DNA from: JAWKOK01 sp963765875
GTDB taxonomy: Bacteria > Chloroflexota > Anaerolineae > Caldilineales > Caldilineaceae
Length of the DNA: 64,000 nt
Direction of reading: 5' to 3'
Assembly (NCBI GenBank): GCA_963765875.1
Contig: CAVXYK010000010.1
Span: 243,250-307,249 of the forward strand
In this document: piece by piece, positions 1-8,826 of the stretch
How positions within the stretch are numbered: the first letter of the stretch is position 1
How the letters are laid out: every line of letters begins with the position of its first letter
Position numbers and translations under genes: made by a program
Notes under the pieces: generated by a model
Database searches by the model: none
Seen by the model: the letters and a program-made list of their open reading frames with translations, nothing else
What the model was told of the DNA's origin: nothing

Positions 1-418
1 ATGCCGAGGTAAGATCATTGTCAGAATTTCAACCTTGGAGAAAAATTGGTTCATCCGTGCAGTTTCTGCAAGGATCTTCCCCCGATTGGACGAATATGGT
101 GCTTGGGTAGATCAAACAGACCTTCACAAGTGACTGGCTGGTCTTTGCATAGCGCATGATCATGCCAACATCCACGACCTGTCCGTTCGCATCGAGCCCA
201 ACGCACCCTACAGGCTCGACCCTTGACTGTGCCGAAACCAACTCGCTGGACTTCATGCTCCCGAAGGAGCAACAGGTCACGTCCATCCTGGCACAAAACG
301 AGCGAATGTTCAGACGCTGAGTCGTCGCGTTGGATGACACACCGGTAGAAACGCCTCCCACGTTTGCTTGCGTATCTGGAACTCCTTTTTCAAAGAGAAC
401 ACCGTGTATTGAGACGAC
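1..418. other. No convincing gene at the window start
   Basis: Overlapping minus-strand open frames cover about 29-361, but neither shows a recognisable domain, and both are rich in Cys, Ser and Arg as expected of non-coding or shadow frames. No ribosome-binding site stands out. The stretch could hold the edge of a degraded gene; I cannot name one. Confidence 0.4.
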
Positions 419-1375
419 ATGGGTAATTCAAACTTGCAGAATCTCTACCTCAATGACGTCAGGTCGATCTGCGCAAGACATCAGATCGAGATCAACAAAC
501 TGACCTCGATCACCGGCAGCTTCGACAAGCGAATCTACTTCATCAACGACGAATTGGTGCTGCGGGTCTCTGGCGACAGCATGGAGGCCGAGCAGGCGAA
601 ATTCAGACGGGTCTCGGCTCTGGATTTCGTGCCGAAAATTCTGCACCTTGGCGTACTCCAACGCGAGACTAGTCCGCTCCACTACACCCTGTTGACGCGC
701 TTGCCGGGCGATGATTTTGTCAATGTCTATGCCGAGACCACCGTCGCGCAGCAGATTCAACTGGGAAAAGAAGTCGCGCTGTTTCTGGACAGCCTGCACG
801 CCTTGACCGGCACGGCCTACGACATCGGCCTCTACGTGCCGGCCATTGCGACATTTACCGGTTCCTGGCGGGCGGGTCATGAGCGCTATTGGGCGCGGCT
901 CAAGCGAGAGGCCGAGGCGTTGCCCCTGAAGCCGGAGAGTTTGCGCATCTTCGACAGCGCGTTCCGGTTTCTGGAAAAGTCCGCTGACGCCCTGGACTAC
1001 CAGACCGGCCCCACCCTGCTGCACAACGACTTTCACCCCAAAAATATCCTGCTCGATCACGGGTGTTTTTCAGGCGTGATCGATTGGGAATGCTCCCAGT
1101 TCGGCGAGGGGGATTCTGATCTCTGCCATCTGATCCACTGGTCTCTCTACCCGCCGCGCCCCGATATCGATTTCCGGCCGTTTCTGGGCGCGCTGTTCGA
1201 TGGGTCGCCCACCTCCGCGCAAGCCCCGGGCCTGGCCAAGCGCTTGACCCTCTATCAGATCGAGCATGAGATCCAGCAGATCATCTGGCACGGCAGCGCG
1301 GCTGAAGCGGAACGGGTGCCGCGGATTTCGCGGTGGATGGATGGCGGTGTTGATGAATTGTTGGGACAGATATGA
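419..1375 (+). CDS. Aminoglycoside phosphotransferase (APH) family kinase
   Basis: This 318-residue protein has the APH/choline-kinase fold signature. The catalytic-loop motif HNDFHPKN begins at about residue 202, with Asp204 as predicted base, and the metal-binding IDWE motif follows, with Asp222. The N-terminal lobe (RIYFINDELVLRVSG) fits a nucleotide-binding beta sheet. The family phosphorylates small hydroxylated substrates such as aminoglycosides, homoserine, methylthioribose or sugars. The substrate cannot be read from sequence, and antibiotic resistance should not be assumed. The gene stands alone on the plus strand ahead of a toxin-antitoxin cluster. Length is normal for the family. 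Confidence 0.85.
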   Translation: MGNSNLQNLYLNDVRSICARHQIEINKLTSITGSFDKRIYFINDELVLRVSGDSMEAEQAKFRRVSALDFVPKILHLGVLQRETSPLHYTLLTRLPGDDFVNVYAETTVAQQIQLGKEVALFLDSLHALTGTAYDIGLYVPAIATFTGSWRAGHERYWARLKREAEALPLKPESLRIFDSAFRFLEKSADALDYQTGPTLLHNDFHPKNILLDHGCFSGVIDWECSQFGEGDSDLCHLIHWSLYPPRPDIDFRPFLGALFDGSPTSAQAPGLAKRLTLYQIEHEIQQIIWHGSAAEAERVPRISRWMDGGVDELLGQI

Positions 1376-1474
1376 ACTCGTGCGGTCGCAAGCCCTTTGC
1401 AATCCTCAATCGATCATCAGATAATAGGACTATGATTTGGCGGTTGCGTCATTGTGACTGCCTGAAATAGCGAG

Positions 1475-1774
1475 GTGCAGAGGTTGAATTACCATTTTGA
1501 GTGGGACCCTGCCAAGGCTTTGTCGAATCGGAGCAAACACGGAGTATCGTTTGAACGCGCGGCAACGGTCTTTCGCGATCCTGGCCAAATGTCGATGCCC
1601 GATGACGACCATAGTGGTGTTGAGGATCGTTGGGCGACTATCGGCATGGATGAACTGGGCAACCTCTTGGTTGTGATCCACACGTATCGCAGTGAATCAG
1701 CAGACGGCATTAGAATTCGCATCATCTCGGCAAGGACGGCGACGCGTTATGAAACGCGCCAATATGCGGAATAG
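1475..1774 (+). CDS. brnT: BrnT family type II toxin
   Basis: The 99-residue protein matches the BrnT ribonuclease toxin pattern: an N-terminal F-E-W-D-P-x-K-A module (FEWDPAKALSNRSKHGVSFE), a central DRW segment, and a C-terminal RIRIISARTATRYETRQY block, the typical end of BrnT with its IISAR signature. BrnT folds like RelE and cleaves RNA. The start taken is GTG at 1475; a TTG at 1484 is an alternative. The stop lies 13 bases before a BrnA-like antitoxin, the usual toxin-first order of brnTA. This is the one gene in the 1.5-3.5 kb cluster where an apparently complete toxin remains. Confidence 0.85.
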   Translation: MQRLNYHFEWDPAKALSNRSKHGVSFERAATVFRDPGQMSMPDDDHSGVEDRWATIGMDELGNLLVVIHTYRSESADGIRIRIISARTATRYETRQYAE

Positions 1775-1787
1775 GACAAGAAATAAC

Positions 1788-2003
1788 ATGAAGACAGAGT
1801 ATGATTTCAGCAAGGGTGAGCGCGGCAAGTTCTTTCGTGAGGACGCGAAATTGCACATACCGATCTACCTTGACCCTGATGTAGAGCAAGTGATGCAGTC
1901 ATTGGCAGAGAGTACAGGGCAAAACATGGGCACGCTGATCAATGACTGGCTTCGCAACAACATCGAATTGATTCATTCCGTTCATCCATCGCAAAGTCCA
2001 TAG
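1788..2003 (+). CDS. brnA: BrnA-like antitoxin
   Basis: ATG at 1788 gives a 71-residue protein; upstream in-frame codons overlap brnT and are rejected. It begins MKTEYDFSKGERGKF, the leader common to BrnA-type and related ribbon-helix-helix antitoxins, and continues with a short beta strand (LHIPIYLDPDVEQ) and helices (QVMQSLAESTGQNMGTLINDWL) that fit an RHH DNA-binding fold. Its position just after brnT makes it the cognate antitoxin and probable autorepressor. The same leader recurs at 3002, fused to another domain. Confidence 0.75.
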   Translation: MKTEYDFSKGERGKFFREDAKLHIPIYLDPDVEQVMQSLAESTGQNMGTLINDWLRNNIELIHSVHPSQSP

Positions 2004-2010
2004 ATAGCAG

Positions 2011-2211
2011 ATGGGCGGGGATATCTACGTTGCCCGGCAAACAGTGATATTCCCGAAGCCGAAGCCATCCACCTTGACCATCTCGCTTCGGCTACCGGCG
2101 TCGATGCTGGATCAAATACGGTTGCTTGCCAATAATCGGGATGTGCCCTACGAGTCGTTGTTCAAAGTGTTTCTGCAGAAACGGATCGACGAAGAGTTTC
2201 TTCGGTCATAG
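2011..2211 (+). CDS. CopG/RHH-type orphan antitoxin
   Basis: This 66-residue protein has the ribbon-helix-helix pattern of the CopG/BrnA-like antitoxin group: a beta strand (TISLRLPASML) followed by helices (DQIRLLANNRDVPYESLFKVFLQKRIDEEF). It starts 8 bases after the BrnA-like gene and has no toxin of its own next to it. It may act with BrnT as a second antitoxin, or be an orphan left after toxin loss. The fold assignment is solid; the partner is inferred. Confidence 0.65.
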   Translation: MGGDIYVARQTVIFPKPKPSTLTISLRLPASMLDQIRLLANNRDVPYESLFKVFLQKRIDEEFLRS

Positions 2212-2217
2212 TGAGCT

Positions 2218-2532
2218 ATGAGTATTCCAAACACAACCCGCATGGAACGCAGGCCGGCTCACCCCGGTGAAATGCTGCGCGAAGATTTTCTGCCGGACTA
2301 CAGCCTCACAGCATCCACCCTGGCAGAGGCAATCGGCGTATCATGCCAGTCCATCAATGAACTGCTCCACGAACGACGAGGCGTCAGCCCGGGCATGGCA
2401 CTGAGGCTGGCGAAACTGTTCGGCAATTCACCGGAGTTCTGGCTCAATGCCCAGCGTGCAGTGGACCTGTGGGAAGCGGCGCAGGTGATCCAGGATGATG
2501 TCACGCGCATTCGAACGCTCACGCCGGCTTGA
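2218..2532 (+). CDS. higA: HigA family addiction-module antitoxin, no adjacent HigB
   Basis: The 104-residue protein has the HigA layout: RRPAHPGEMLREDFLPDYSLTASTLAEAIGV, a helix-turn-helix with recognition helix SCQSINELLHERRGVSPGMALRLAKLFG, then SPEFWLNAQRAVDLWEA. HigA binds DNA and neutralises the HigB mRNA interferase. HigB is normally encoded directly upstream, but here the upstream gene is the CopG-like antitoxin and no RelE/HigB-like frame is visible on either side. It is therefore an orphan antitoxin or a regulator. Confidence 0.85.
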   Translation: MSIPNTTRMERRPAHPGEMLREDFLPDYSLTASTLAEAIGVSCQSINELLHERRGVSPGMALRLAKLFGNSPEFWLNAQRAVDLWEAAQVIQDDVTRIRTLTPA

Positions 2533-2625
2533 ATCGGTCGCAAATGTGGCATAGCACGAGAAGTGCTTGACGCTCATTGAGAACTGATTTGTAGGCCAAA
2601 CTGTGAATTCCCAACAGCCGCTGGT

Positions 2626-2991
2626 TTGGCAGATCGAGAGAGAGCGTTACCAATTGATTCTGGGGACGCAACAGAGTTGACAGAAAATAAGCTGCCGCCA
2701 ATCCATCCTGGAGAAATACTGTTGGATGAGTTCCTAGAACCCATGGGCATTTCTCAGTACCGCATCGCTAAGGATATCGGCGTGCCGCCGCGCCGAATCA
2801 ACGAAATCGTCCATGGCAAGCGTGGTGTTTCGCCCGACACAGCGCTGCGACTATCGCGATACTTTGGTATGTCGGAACGGTTCTGGATGAACCTTCAGGC
2901 CCGATATGATCTTGAGGTTGAGAAGGATAGGCTTTCCGATCGACTGGATGATGAGGTCAAGGTTTTCGCAGTACCGACTGCGGGTGCATGA
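2626..2991 (+). CDS. higA: Second HigA family antitoxin, no adjacent HigB
   Basis: This is a HigA-type HTH protein: LPPIHPGEILLDEFLEPMGI, then SQYRIAKDIGVPPRRINEIVHGKRGVSP, then ALRLSRYFGMSERFWMNLQARYDLE. The longest frame begins at a TTG at 2626, and a TTG at 2677 is equally possible because conserved sequence starts only near the PPIHPGE motif. The 93-base gap after the previous HigA gives no readable HigB. It differs enough from the 2218 copy to be a separate acquisition rather than a fresh duplication. It is followed 10 bases later by an MNT gene. Confidence 0.8.
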   Translation: MADRERALPIDSGDATELTENKLPPIHPGEILLDEFLEPMGISQYRIAKDIGVPPRRINEIVHGKRGVSPDTALRLSRYFGMSERFWMNLQARYDLEVEKDRLSDRLDDEVKVFAVPTAGA

Positions 2992-3001
2992 GCATATCGA
3001 A

Positions 3002-3370
3002 ATGAAGACAGAATACGATTTCAGCAAAGGTGGGCGCGGCAAGTTTTTTTGTAAAGATGCAACATTGCACATTCCGATCTGTATTGATGCTATTGTCCAA
3101 GTCATCGATGATCATCGCCATGAACTGGTCAATCGATACGGTGTGCAGTCACTGGCTCTGTTTGGCTCCGTGGTTCGTGGGGAAGCCAATCCCGACAGCG
3201 ATATTGACATGCTCGTCGAATTCAATCGCCCGACCGGTTACTTCGGTCTGGTCGCACTGCAAGATTATTTGACGGCGTTACTGCAACAACCGGTCGACTT
3301 GGGCACCGTTCGCAGCCTCAAGCCGCGCATACGATCGTGCGTCGAATGTGAGATGCGCTATGTCCTTTAG
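3002..3370 (+). CDS. MNT nucleotidyltransferase antitoxin with a BrnA-like leader
   Basis: ATG at 3002 gives 122 residues. Residues 1-29 (MKTEYDFSKGGRGKF, LHIPICID) closely copy the start of the BrnA-like protein at 1788, also at nucleotide level. The remainder is a minimal nucleotidyltransferase: SLALFGSVVRGEANPDSDID, then MLVEF, with the GS-x10-DxD catalytic signature of MntA antitoxins. MntA AMPylates or blocks its HEPN ribonuclease partner. The partner frame overlaps the stop codon here and is broken (see 3360). The leader fusion is unusual and probably arose by recombination between neighbouring antitoxin genes. Confidence 0.75.
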   Translation: MKTEYDFSKGGRGKFFCKDATLHIPICIDAIVQVIDDHRHELVNRYGVQSLALFGSVVRGEANPDSDIDMLVEFNRPTGYFGLVALQDYLTALLQQPVDLGTVRSLKPRIRSCVECEMRYVL

Positions 3371-3528
3371 GAACTTGCGAGAACGCATCCAAGATATCTT
3401 CAACATCATTAACGAGCCATACCATCACCTACACGTACTTCACCGTCGATCAGCAGATTATGTGGGATATACTGAAGCCAGAGTTCCCCGACCTAGTCAC
3501 AACATTAAAAACTATATCAGATTCGTAA
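3360..3528 (+). pseudogene. HEPN toxin remnant with internal deletion
   Basis: ATG at 3360 overlaps the end of the MNT gene, as is normal for mntA-hepT pairs, and reads MSFRNLRERIQDIFNIINE, the standard HEPN first helix. The frame is then lost. A second frame, from about 3436, reads YFTVDQQIMWDILKPEFPDL, the standard HEPN C-terminus. The middle, including the R-x4-6-H ribonuclease motif, is missing (roughly 50-60 residues). The toxin is therefore inactive while its antitoxin frame is intact. Confidence 0.7.
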
Positions 3529-3660
3529 GATCTGTAATCGTGGTAATAGTGGTGCCGGAGGTCAGAGAACTACTCCAGGTTTCGTCGGCAACTGGTATCC
3601 ATGACCCGCAGCCGACACGTCAAATAAGTATTACAAATCTAGCGTATCAGACAAATATCG

Positions 3661-4452
3661 GTGCAATATATGCAGAATAGTGATCATAGACCATGTTTAA
3701 CCGTAAGTCGTCACGAAGCGAAAAAACGGATTGAATCGCAGATCGATAAAGCGGATAGCGTTCCCAATGTATCTGTCAACAGCAACGATGAGGCTCGACG
3801 CTGGTACGAGTACACTGCAGAATTGCTGCGTCAACTATTCACAACTGATGAACTAGCTGATGAATTCACCGGACTCAGTAGCATCGGCGGAAGTGATGAA
3901 ATTAGCACAGGCTATTTCTTGAAAAAGTTGATTTCAATATACGAAAGGGTTGATCTCTACACCGAAGACATTGAATCCATTCCGATGCAACCAACAAATC
4001 CAATTAAGAAAATCGAAACGCTCCTACATAGATACCACGCTGTTGTTAAGCAAATCCAACATAGACATGAGTCTCGGCCGACACTATTGGTCAGCGACGA
4101 ATATGATGGCCAGGACCTGCTGCATGGGCTCCTGAAAATTTTCTTTGACGATGTTCGGCCTGAGGAGTGGACACCCAGCTATGCTGGTGGCAGCTCACGG
4201 ATGGACTTCCTGTTGAAAGCTGAGAAGATCGTCATTGAGGTGAAGAAGACTCGCAGCCGGTTGCAGGATAAAGAGATTGGAACTCAATTGGCTGATGATG
4301 TGATGCGGTACCGTTCGCATCCAGATTGCCGTACTTTGATGTGTTTTGTTTACGATCCAGACGAGCAAATACAAAATCCGAAAGGATTGGAACACGATTT
4401 AGGCCAATCATTTGGAGAGCTTGAAGTCAGGTTATATATCTTACAGAGATAA
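3661..4452 (+). CDS. PD-(D/E)XK nuclease family protein, orphan
   Basis: The 263-residue protein carries a C-terminal nuclease core: GGSSRMDFLL with Asp182, then IVIEVKK with Glu193 and Lys195, an ideal D-x(10)-ExK arrangement. It is preceded by a conserved helix (YDGQDLLHGLLKIFFDDVRPEEWTPSYAG). The N-terminal 130 residues are helical and unassigned. Start is GTG at 3661, with ATG at 3670 as an alternative. Proteins with this core occur alone or with defence modules; here no methylase or NTPase neighbour is present. A defence or DNA-repair role is inferred from context beside toxin-antitoxin genes. Base composition is more A+T-rich than its neighbours, which suggests transfer. Confidence 0.7.
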   Translation: MQYMQNSDHRPCLTVSRHEAKKRIESQIDKADSVPNVSVNSNDEARRWYEYTAELLRQLFTTDELADEFTGLSSIGGSDEISTGYFLKKLISIYERVDLYTEDIESIPMQPTNPIKKIETLLHRYHAVVKQIQHRHESRPTLLVSDEYDGQDLLHGLLKIFFDDVRPEEWTPSYAGGSSRMDFLLKAEKIVIEVKKTRSRLQDKEIGTQLADDVMRYRSHPDCRTLMCFVYDPDEQIQNPKGLEHDLGQSFGELEVRLYILQR

Positions 4453-4565
4453 TTCGATTTTCGGTTTATCACAAGCCAATTTCTTTCTTGGTTGACGACA
4501 TGGCGTCAATCACTTAAGCGCCAAATATGTGACGACTGTCAGTACCGGAAACGAGAACCACTCGA

Positions 4566-5387
4566 ATGTCCTACACACCCGAAGAACAAGTCAACCGCAC
4601 CAAATGGGACGAAGTCGCGCCCATCCATCTCCGTTCCTACGGACTGGACCAACTGCGCCGTCGCCAGTCCATGCTGCGTGAGATCGAACGCCGCGAACTC
4701 GGCGACCTCACCGGTAAGTCGATCCTCCACCTCCAATGCCACATCGGCCATGACACGCTCTCGCTGGCGCTGGAGGGCGGCCACGTCACCGGCGTCGACT
4801 TCTCCGAGCAGTCCATCGCCATTGCCCGGCAGTTGGCGGACGAGCTTCAGCTAAACGCCCGCTTTCTTGTGGGCAATGTGTTGCATCTGGACGAGGTGCA
4901 AGATGAGGCACTGGACAAGCGCTTTGACCTGGCCTACACCAGCAACGGCGTGCTCTGTTGGATACGCGACATCGAGTTGTGGGCAAAGAACGTCGCCGAT
5001 CATCTACGCGATGACGGCGTCTTCTACATCTACGAATACCACCCCTTTGCCTACGTCTTCGACGAGGAAAACGAAACGGGACTGACGCCCAAGTATGACT
5101 ACTTCCTCAGGCAGCCCCTCTACTTCGATGATGAATATGCCGATTACGCCGACCCCACTCACATTTCCCAGAACCCGACCTATGAGTGGATGTGGTCGGT
5201 CGGCGACATCCAGAACGCCTTGATCGCGCAGGGGCTGGAGATCGAGTTCTTCCACGAGTTCAGTGCGGCCACTTTCCAGATGTTCCCCTTTTTAGAGGAC
5301 GCGGGCGATGGCTACTGGAAGCTACCGCCCGAAATGCCGGCCATCCCGCTGATGTTCTCGATGCGGGCGCGGAAACGACGAACTTGA
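4566..5387 (+). CDS. Class I SAM-dependent methyltransferase
   Basis: The 273-residue protein has Rossmann-type methyltransferase motifs: motif I SILHLQCHIGHDTLSLA, followed by VTGVDFSEQSIAIARQLADE with the acidic ribose-binding residue, then FDLAYTSNGVLCWIRDIELW (motif IV region). The family transfers a methyl group from S-adenosylmethionine to a small molecule; the substrate is unknown. It stands alone between the nuclease gene and the carbohydrate-active genes. Confidence 0.8.
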   Translation: MSYTPEEQVNRTKWDEVAPIHLRSYGLDQLRRRQSMLREIERRELGDLTGKSILHLQCHIGHDTLSLALEGGHVTGVDFSEQSIAIARQLADELQLNARFLVGNVLHLDEVQDEALDKRFDLAYTSNGVLCWIRDIELWAKNVADHLRDDGVFYIYEYHPFAYVFDEENETGLTPKYDYFLRQPLYFDDEYADYADPTHISQNPTYEWMWSVGDIQNALIAQGLEIEFFHEFSAATFQMFPFLEDAGDGYWKLPPEMPAIPLMFSMRARKRRT

Positions 5388-5517
5388 TGGGACGCAGATG
5401 ATGCTGATCGGGCCGGATTTACACAGATTCTTCCGACTCGCTCGATCGGTGGGCATTCCTGACGTATCCAGTCCAGATACCACATCTTTGAGCTATTCTG
5501 AACGCATAACCATTCAG

Positions 5518-5580
5518 GCTCCTCCGGGAGGGGTCATCCGAAAATCGATGGGGCCACTGTGTGACCTCCCGGAGGCCCCA
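5518..5580. repeat. Palindromic intergenic element A, copy 1
   Basis: Two CCTCCGGGAGG-type arms at 5521-5535 and 5562-5575 face each other, and each arm is itself a palindrome. A related element with the same arms lies at 62539-62651. It sits just upstream of the 5602 gene, so it could form a hairpin near that gene's leader. Confidence 0.6.
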
Positions 5581-5601
5581 GAGTAACCAGGAGACAACCG
5601 C

Positions 5602-6802
5602 GTGTATAAAGGCTACGTGTACGAGGATGAGACGTTCCAATACGAGGATAAATATAGCGGATGCCAGGTGACACGTCTTACCGACTATCTGGGCCATTCC
5701 AACCATCTCTATTTTACGGATCCTTGTTGGTTCAATGATGGCCGTTCCTTCGTTTTCACCTCGGATCGTGGCAACCATAGCAATCTATTTCGCTACGATC
5801 TGGGTACCTATCGGATCACGCAACTAACGGATCTGACCGGGAGCAGCATCGAAAACGAGCGAGTCTTTGATCACCGGCCCGCCGGCGCCTATAGTGCGGT
5901 CAATCAGAAACATTACTATTGGTGGCAGAACACGTTGTACGAGCTGGATGTCGATACCTGTCAGGAACGAGTCGTCTATCAAGCGCCGCCTGACAAAGTG
6001 CTGGGCATTCATGGAATCACCTCTGCCGATGGGCGTTACGTCTGCAACATGATGCGCGACCGAATTGACCCAACGGAGCCGGTCCTTGAATTTCCTTACT
6101 CCTATTTCCCGGCGCTCTTTGAGGGCAAACCGTTGACGCAGATCATCCGCGTCGACGTGGCGACCGGGAAGATGGAAGTCATCCATGAAGACCGTCGATT
6201 TATGACCCATGTCAACCTGTCGCCGACTCAGCCCGATATTTTGACCTTCTGCCATGAGGGTCCTTGGCATCTTGTCGATCAGAGGATATGGGGCTTGAAC
6301 ATTAAGACAGGCGAGGCCTGGAAGATCCGTCCACAGGATGATGGCGAATTTGCCATCGGACATGAGTATTGGTTTGAGGACGGCGAGCATATCGGCTACC
6401 ACGGCAGACCGCGGGATGGGCAGGGCGAGCACGTATTTGGGTATCGGAAATGGGACAACAGTGACGCAGTGGAAACCCGTTTCCCGTTCCATTCCTGGCA
6501 CTTTGCCAGCAACGACCATCGACTGATTGTGGGCGACGGCACAGGCGTCTCTCAGGCGGCTCAGCAGCCCTTCATCCAGTTATTCAAATGGGACGGAACC
6601 GACTATGTTGGACCAAAAATCCTTGTCGATCCATCGGAGCACGTTTAACGGACAGCCCGCCCATTGCCATCCACGTTTCACACCAGACGGCAAACATATT
6701 CTGTACACATCGGACGTGACAGGCTATTCAAATATGTATCTGGTCGAGCTACGACCCTTTGACGAGCTACCGGATCTGACGTCCGATGTCGTGCTGAGAT
6801 GA
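5602..6802 (+). CDS. Oligogalacturonate lyase-like beta-propeller, frameshifted
   Basis: The first frame (5602-6648, GTG start after an AGGAG site) reads a propeller protein with repeated blades (FNDGRSFVFTSDRGNHSNLF, DLGTYRITQLTD) that match the oligogalacturonide lyase family. These enzymes split 4-deoxy-hexenuronate-ended pectin fragments, or act as related sugar-handling propellers. The C-terminal blade (HCHPRFTPDGKHILYTSDVT, then GYSNMYLVEL) continues in the +1 frame to 6802, so one extra base near 6630 breaks an otherwise complete gene. With the beta-helix protein downstream it suggests plant or algal polyuronide use. Exact substrate uncertain. Confidence 0.75.
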
Positions 6803-6992
6803 TCTTTTGGTAGCTGCTAGATCTTCCAATTCACGGGAAACTTGCCGGGGTTTTGCGGATTGCCGCAGGTTTACCTGAAAAGATTCGCGTGCATTCAGAA
6901 CGAGTTGAGGCGTGTAGGGACATGGCATTCCCGGTCAAGCCAGCTGCTGACTAATCGATTCCAAATGGCCATGCACCCCCCTTTGCTCACAT

Positions 6993-7067
6993 GATGCTAG
7001 GAATGCCTTGTCCGTGCTTGGCATTGCATGATGCCTCGGAGTAAGCGGACAAGGCATTCCTAGCATC
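6993..7067. repeat. 22-bp perfect inverted repeat in a 400-bp gap
   Basis: Arms at 6993-7014 and 7046-7067 are perfect reverse complements (GATGCTAGGAATGCCTTGTC...). Partial copies of the core GGAATGCC(T/A)(T/C)GTCCC motif occur nearby at about 6912-6930 and 7132-7146. The rest of 6803-7202 shows no gene. The structure looks like a small non-autonomous palindromic element or a strong hairpin between two sugar genes. Confidence 0.65.
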
Positions 7068-7202
7068 GTCACAACTGGCAGTTGCGGTCTCAACGGTTGA
7101 AGCAATAATCGCCAACAATGGGGCTGCGGGGGAATGCCTCGTCCCTACATGTGCTCGATCAACATAGTTGCATCTCTCGAACCACTACCCCAGGAGAACT
7201 GC

Positions 7203-8707
7203 ATGGTTTCCAATGCAAATGCTGTAACATACGAAGACTTCGGCGCAACCGGCGACGGCGTGACCGACGATCTGCCGGCAATTTGCGCCGCGCATGACCA
7301 CGCCAACGCGCAAGGTCTCTCCGTCCGCACCCGACCCGATGCCACCTACCATCTCGGCTACCGGGCGCTGACCGCCATCATCGCCACCGACACCGACTGG
7401 AACACCTCGCGCTTCACCATCGACGACAGCGGTGTAAACGCGCAGGTCGAGGACCACACCAAGGCGCTCTTCGAAGTACGCTCGCTGCTGGAACCGGAGG
7501 ACGTGTTGATCGACCGCCTTGTCCGTGACCAGCGCCAGACAGACGCACGGCCATCACATGACTGTCACGTTCTGGTCGAGAATGAGCAGAAGATGCTCTA
7601 CATCCGTCGCGGCCTCAACCAGAACAACGGCGATCCGCAACACGACTGCTTCATCCTGCGCCAGGACGGGTCCATCGAGGGCGACATCGACTGGGACTAC
7701 GGTACTATCACGCGTATCGAGGCGCGCCCCATTGACGAGAAGCCATTGGTTGTGAGTGGCGGTGTCTTCACCACGCTGGCCAACCGCATGGAGCAGCCGG
7801 TCGGCTACAACTATTGGGCCAGAGGCATCGACATCATCCGCTCCAACACTGTGGTCGATGGGCTGACCCACTATGTCGTCGGCGAGACCGAGTTCGGACA
7901 CCCGTACCGGGGCTTCCTCAACGCCTACCAGTGCGCCAACATCACCTTCCGCAACTGCTTTGCCACGCCCCACAAGATCTATTCGACCATCGGCGCCGCG
8001 GGCAAGCCGGTCAACATGGGCTCCTATGATTTGCACGCCAACAACGTGGTCAATCTGCACCTGGCCAACTGCCGCATGAACCTGATCTGCGACCGCACAC
8101 GTTGGGGCGTCATCGCCACCAACTTCTGCAAGAACATCGTCCTGGAAGACTGCACCTTCTCGCGCATGGACACGCACATGGGCGTTTCCGGCGAATACAC
8201 CATCCGCCGCTGCAATTTCGGCCACATGGGGCTCAACGCCATCGGTCGCGGTCGCTGACCGTCGAAGACTCGACACTTCACGGCCCGACATTGGTCAGCT
8301 TCCGCCAGGACTACGGCAGCACCTGGGAGGGCGATCTTGTCATTCGCAACAGCCGCTGGGTTCCAGCCTGCGGCGACGAGACCTGGCCGCATCTGATCGG
8401 CGTCAGAAACGATGGCACCCATGATTTCGGCTATCCCTGCTCCATGCCGCAGACGGTGACCATCGATGGCCTGGTCGTGGAGGACAGCAACACGCCCGCG
8501 GGCTACGACGGCCTCTACCTCTTCACCGATCCCGATGCCATCAACGATGTCGTCGACGCCGTCCCGCTGACGGAAGAACGGCCTTTCCCGTATGCGCACT
8601 GCAATGAGGTGAAGATTCAGGATCTCAAGACGGCCAGCGGCAAGGCATGGCGTGTGTCACCGAATGCTGAGATGGAGAAGAGTACGGTTGTTATCAGACA
8701 GGGGTGA
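7203..8707 (+). CDS. Right-handed beta-helix (pectate lyase/GH28-like) protein, frameshifted
   Basis: ATG at 7203 follows an AGGAG site; the longer upstream frame is rejected. The protein opens with TYEDFGATGDGVTDDLPAIC, the classic entry to pectate-lyase/GH28-type beta helices, then has helical coils rich in N and C positions (ANITFRNCFATPHKIYSTIG, NVVNLHLANCRMNLICDRT). The first frame ends at 8258; the same protein continues in another frame (TLVSFRQDYGSTWEGDLVIR, VTIDGLVVEDSNTPAGYDGL) to 8707. The shift is near 8245-8258. No signal peptide is evident. It probably acts on polysaccharide-derived substrates with the preceding lyase-like gene; catalytic residues were not identified. Confidence 0.7.
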
Positions 8708-8738
8708 AGGTAAGCTATACCGATTGGCCACCGGTTGC

Positions 8739-8784
8739 GCCTCACCCTGCCATGGCGCACAAGGCGTCCATGGCAGGGTGAGGC
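8739..8784. repeat. 17-bp inverted repeat, family shared with 10575-10676
   Basis: Arms 8739-8755 and 8768-8784 (GCCTCACCCTGCCATGG and its complement) are perfect. The same arm sequence flanks the larger element at 10575-10676, and both are preceded by a TGGCCACCGG motif, so they belong to one dispersed family. It lies between the beta-helix gene and the DUF559 fusion. Confidence 0.65.
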
Positions 8785-8826
8785 AACGGCACGGCATCGA
8801 CATCTTATTAGAAGGACAAAAATTTT

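Noticed and set aside
29..361. Minus-strand ORFs at the window start
   Set aside because: No domain, no ribosome-binding site, composition like non-coding frames; two overlapping frames compete.
428..1060. Long minus-strand ORF opposite the APH gene
   Set aside because: Shadow of a well-supported plus-strand kinase.
2533..2690. Possible HigB remnant between the two HigA genes
   Set aside because: No frame gives a RelE/HigB-like motif by eye; left as unassigned spacer.
5824..6519. 231-codon minus-strand ORF opposite the lyase-like gene
   Set aside because: Antisense shadow; the plus strand encodes clear propeller blades.
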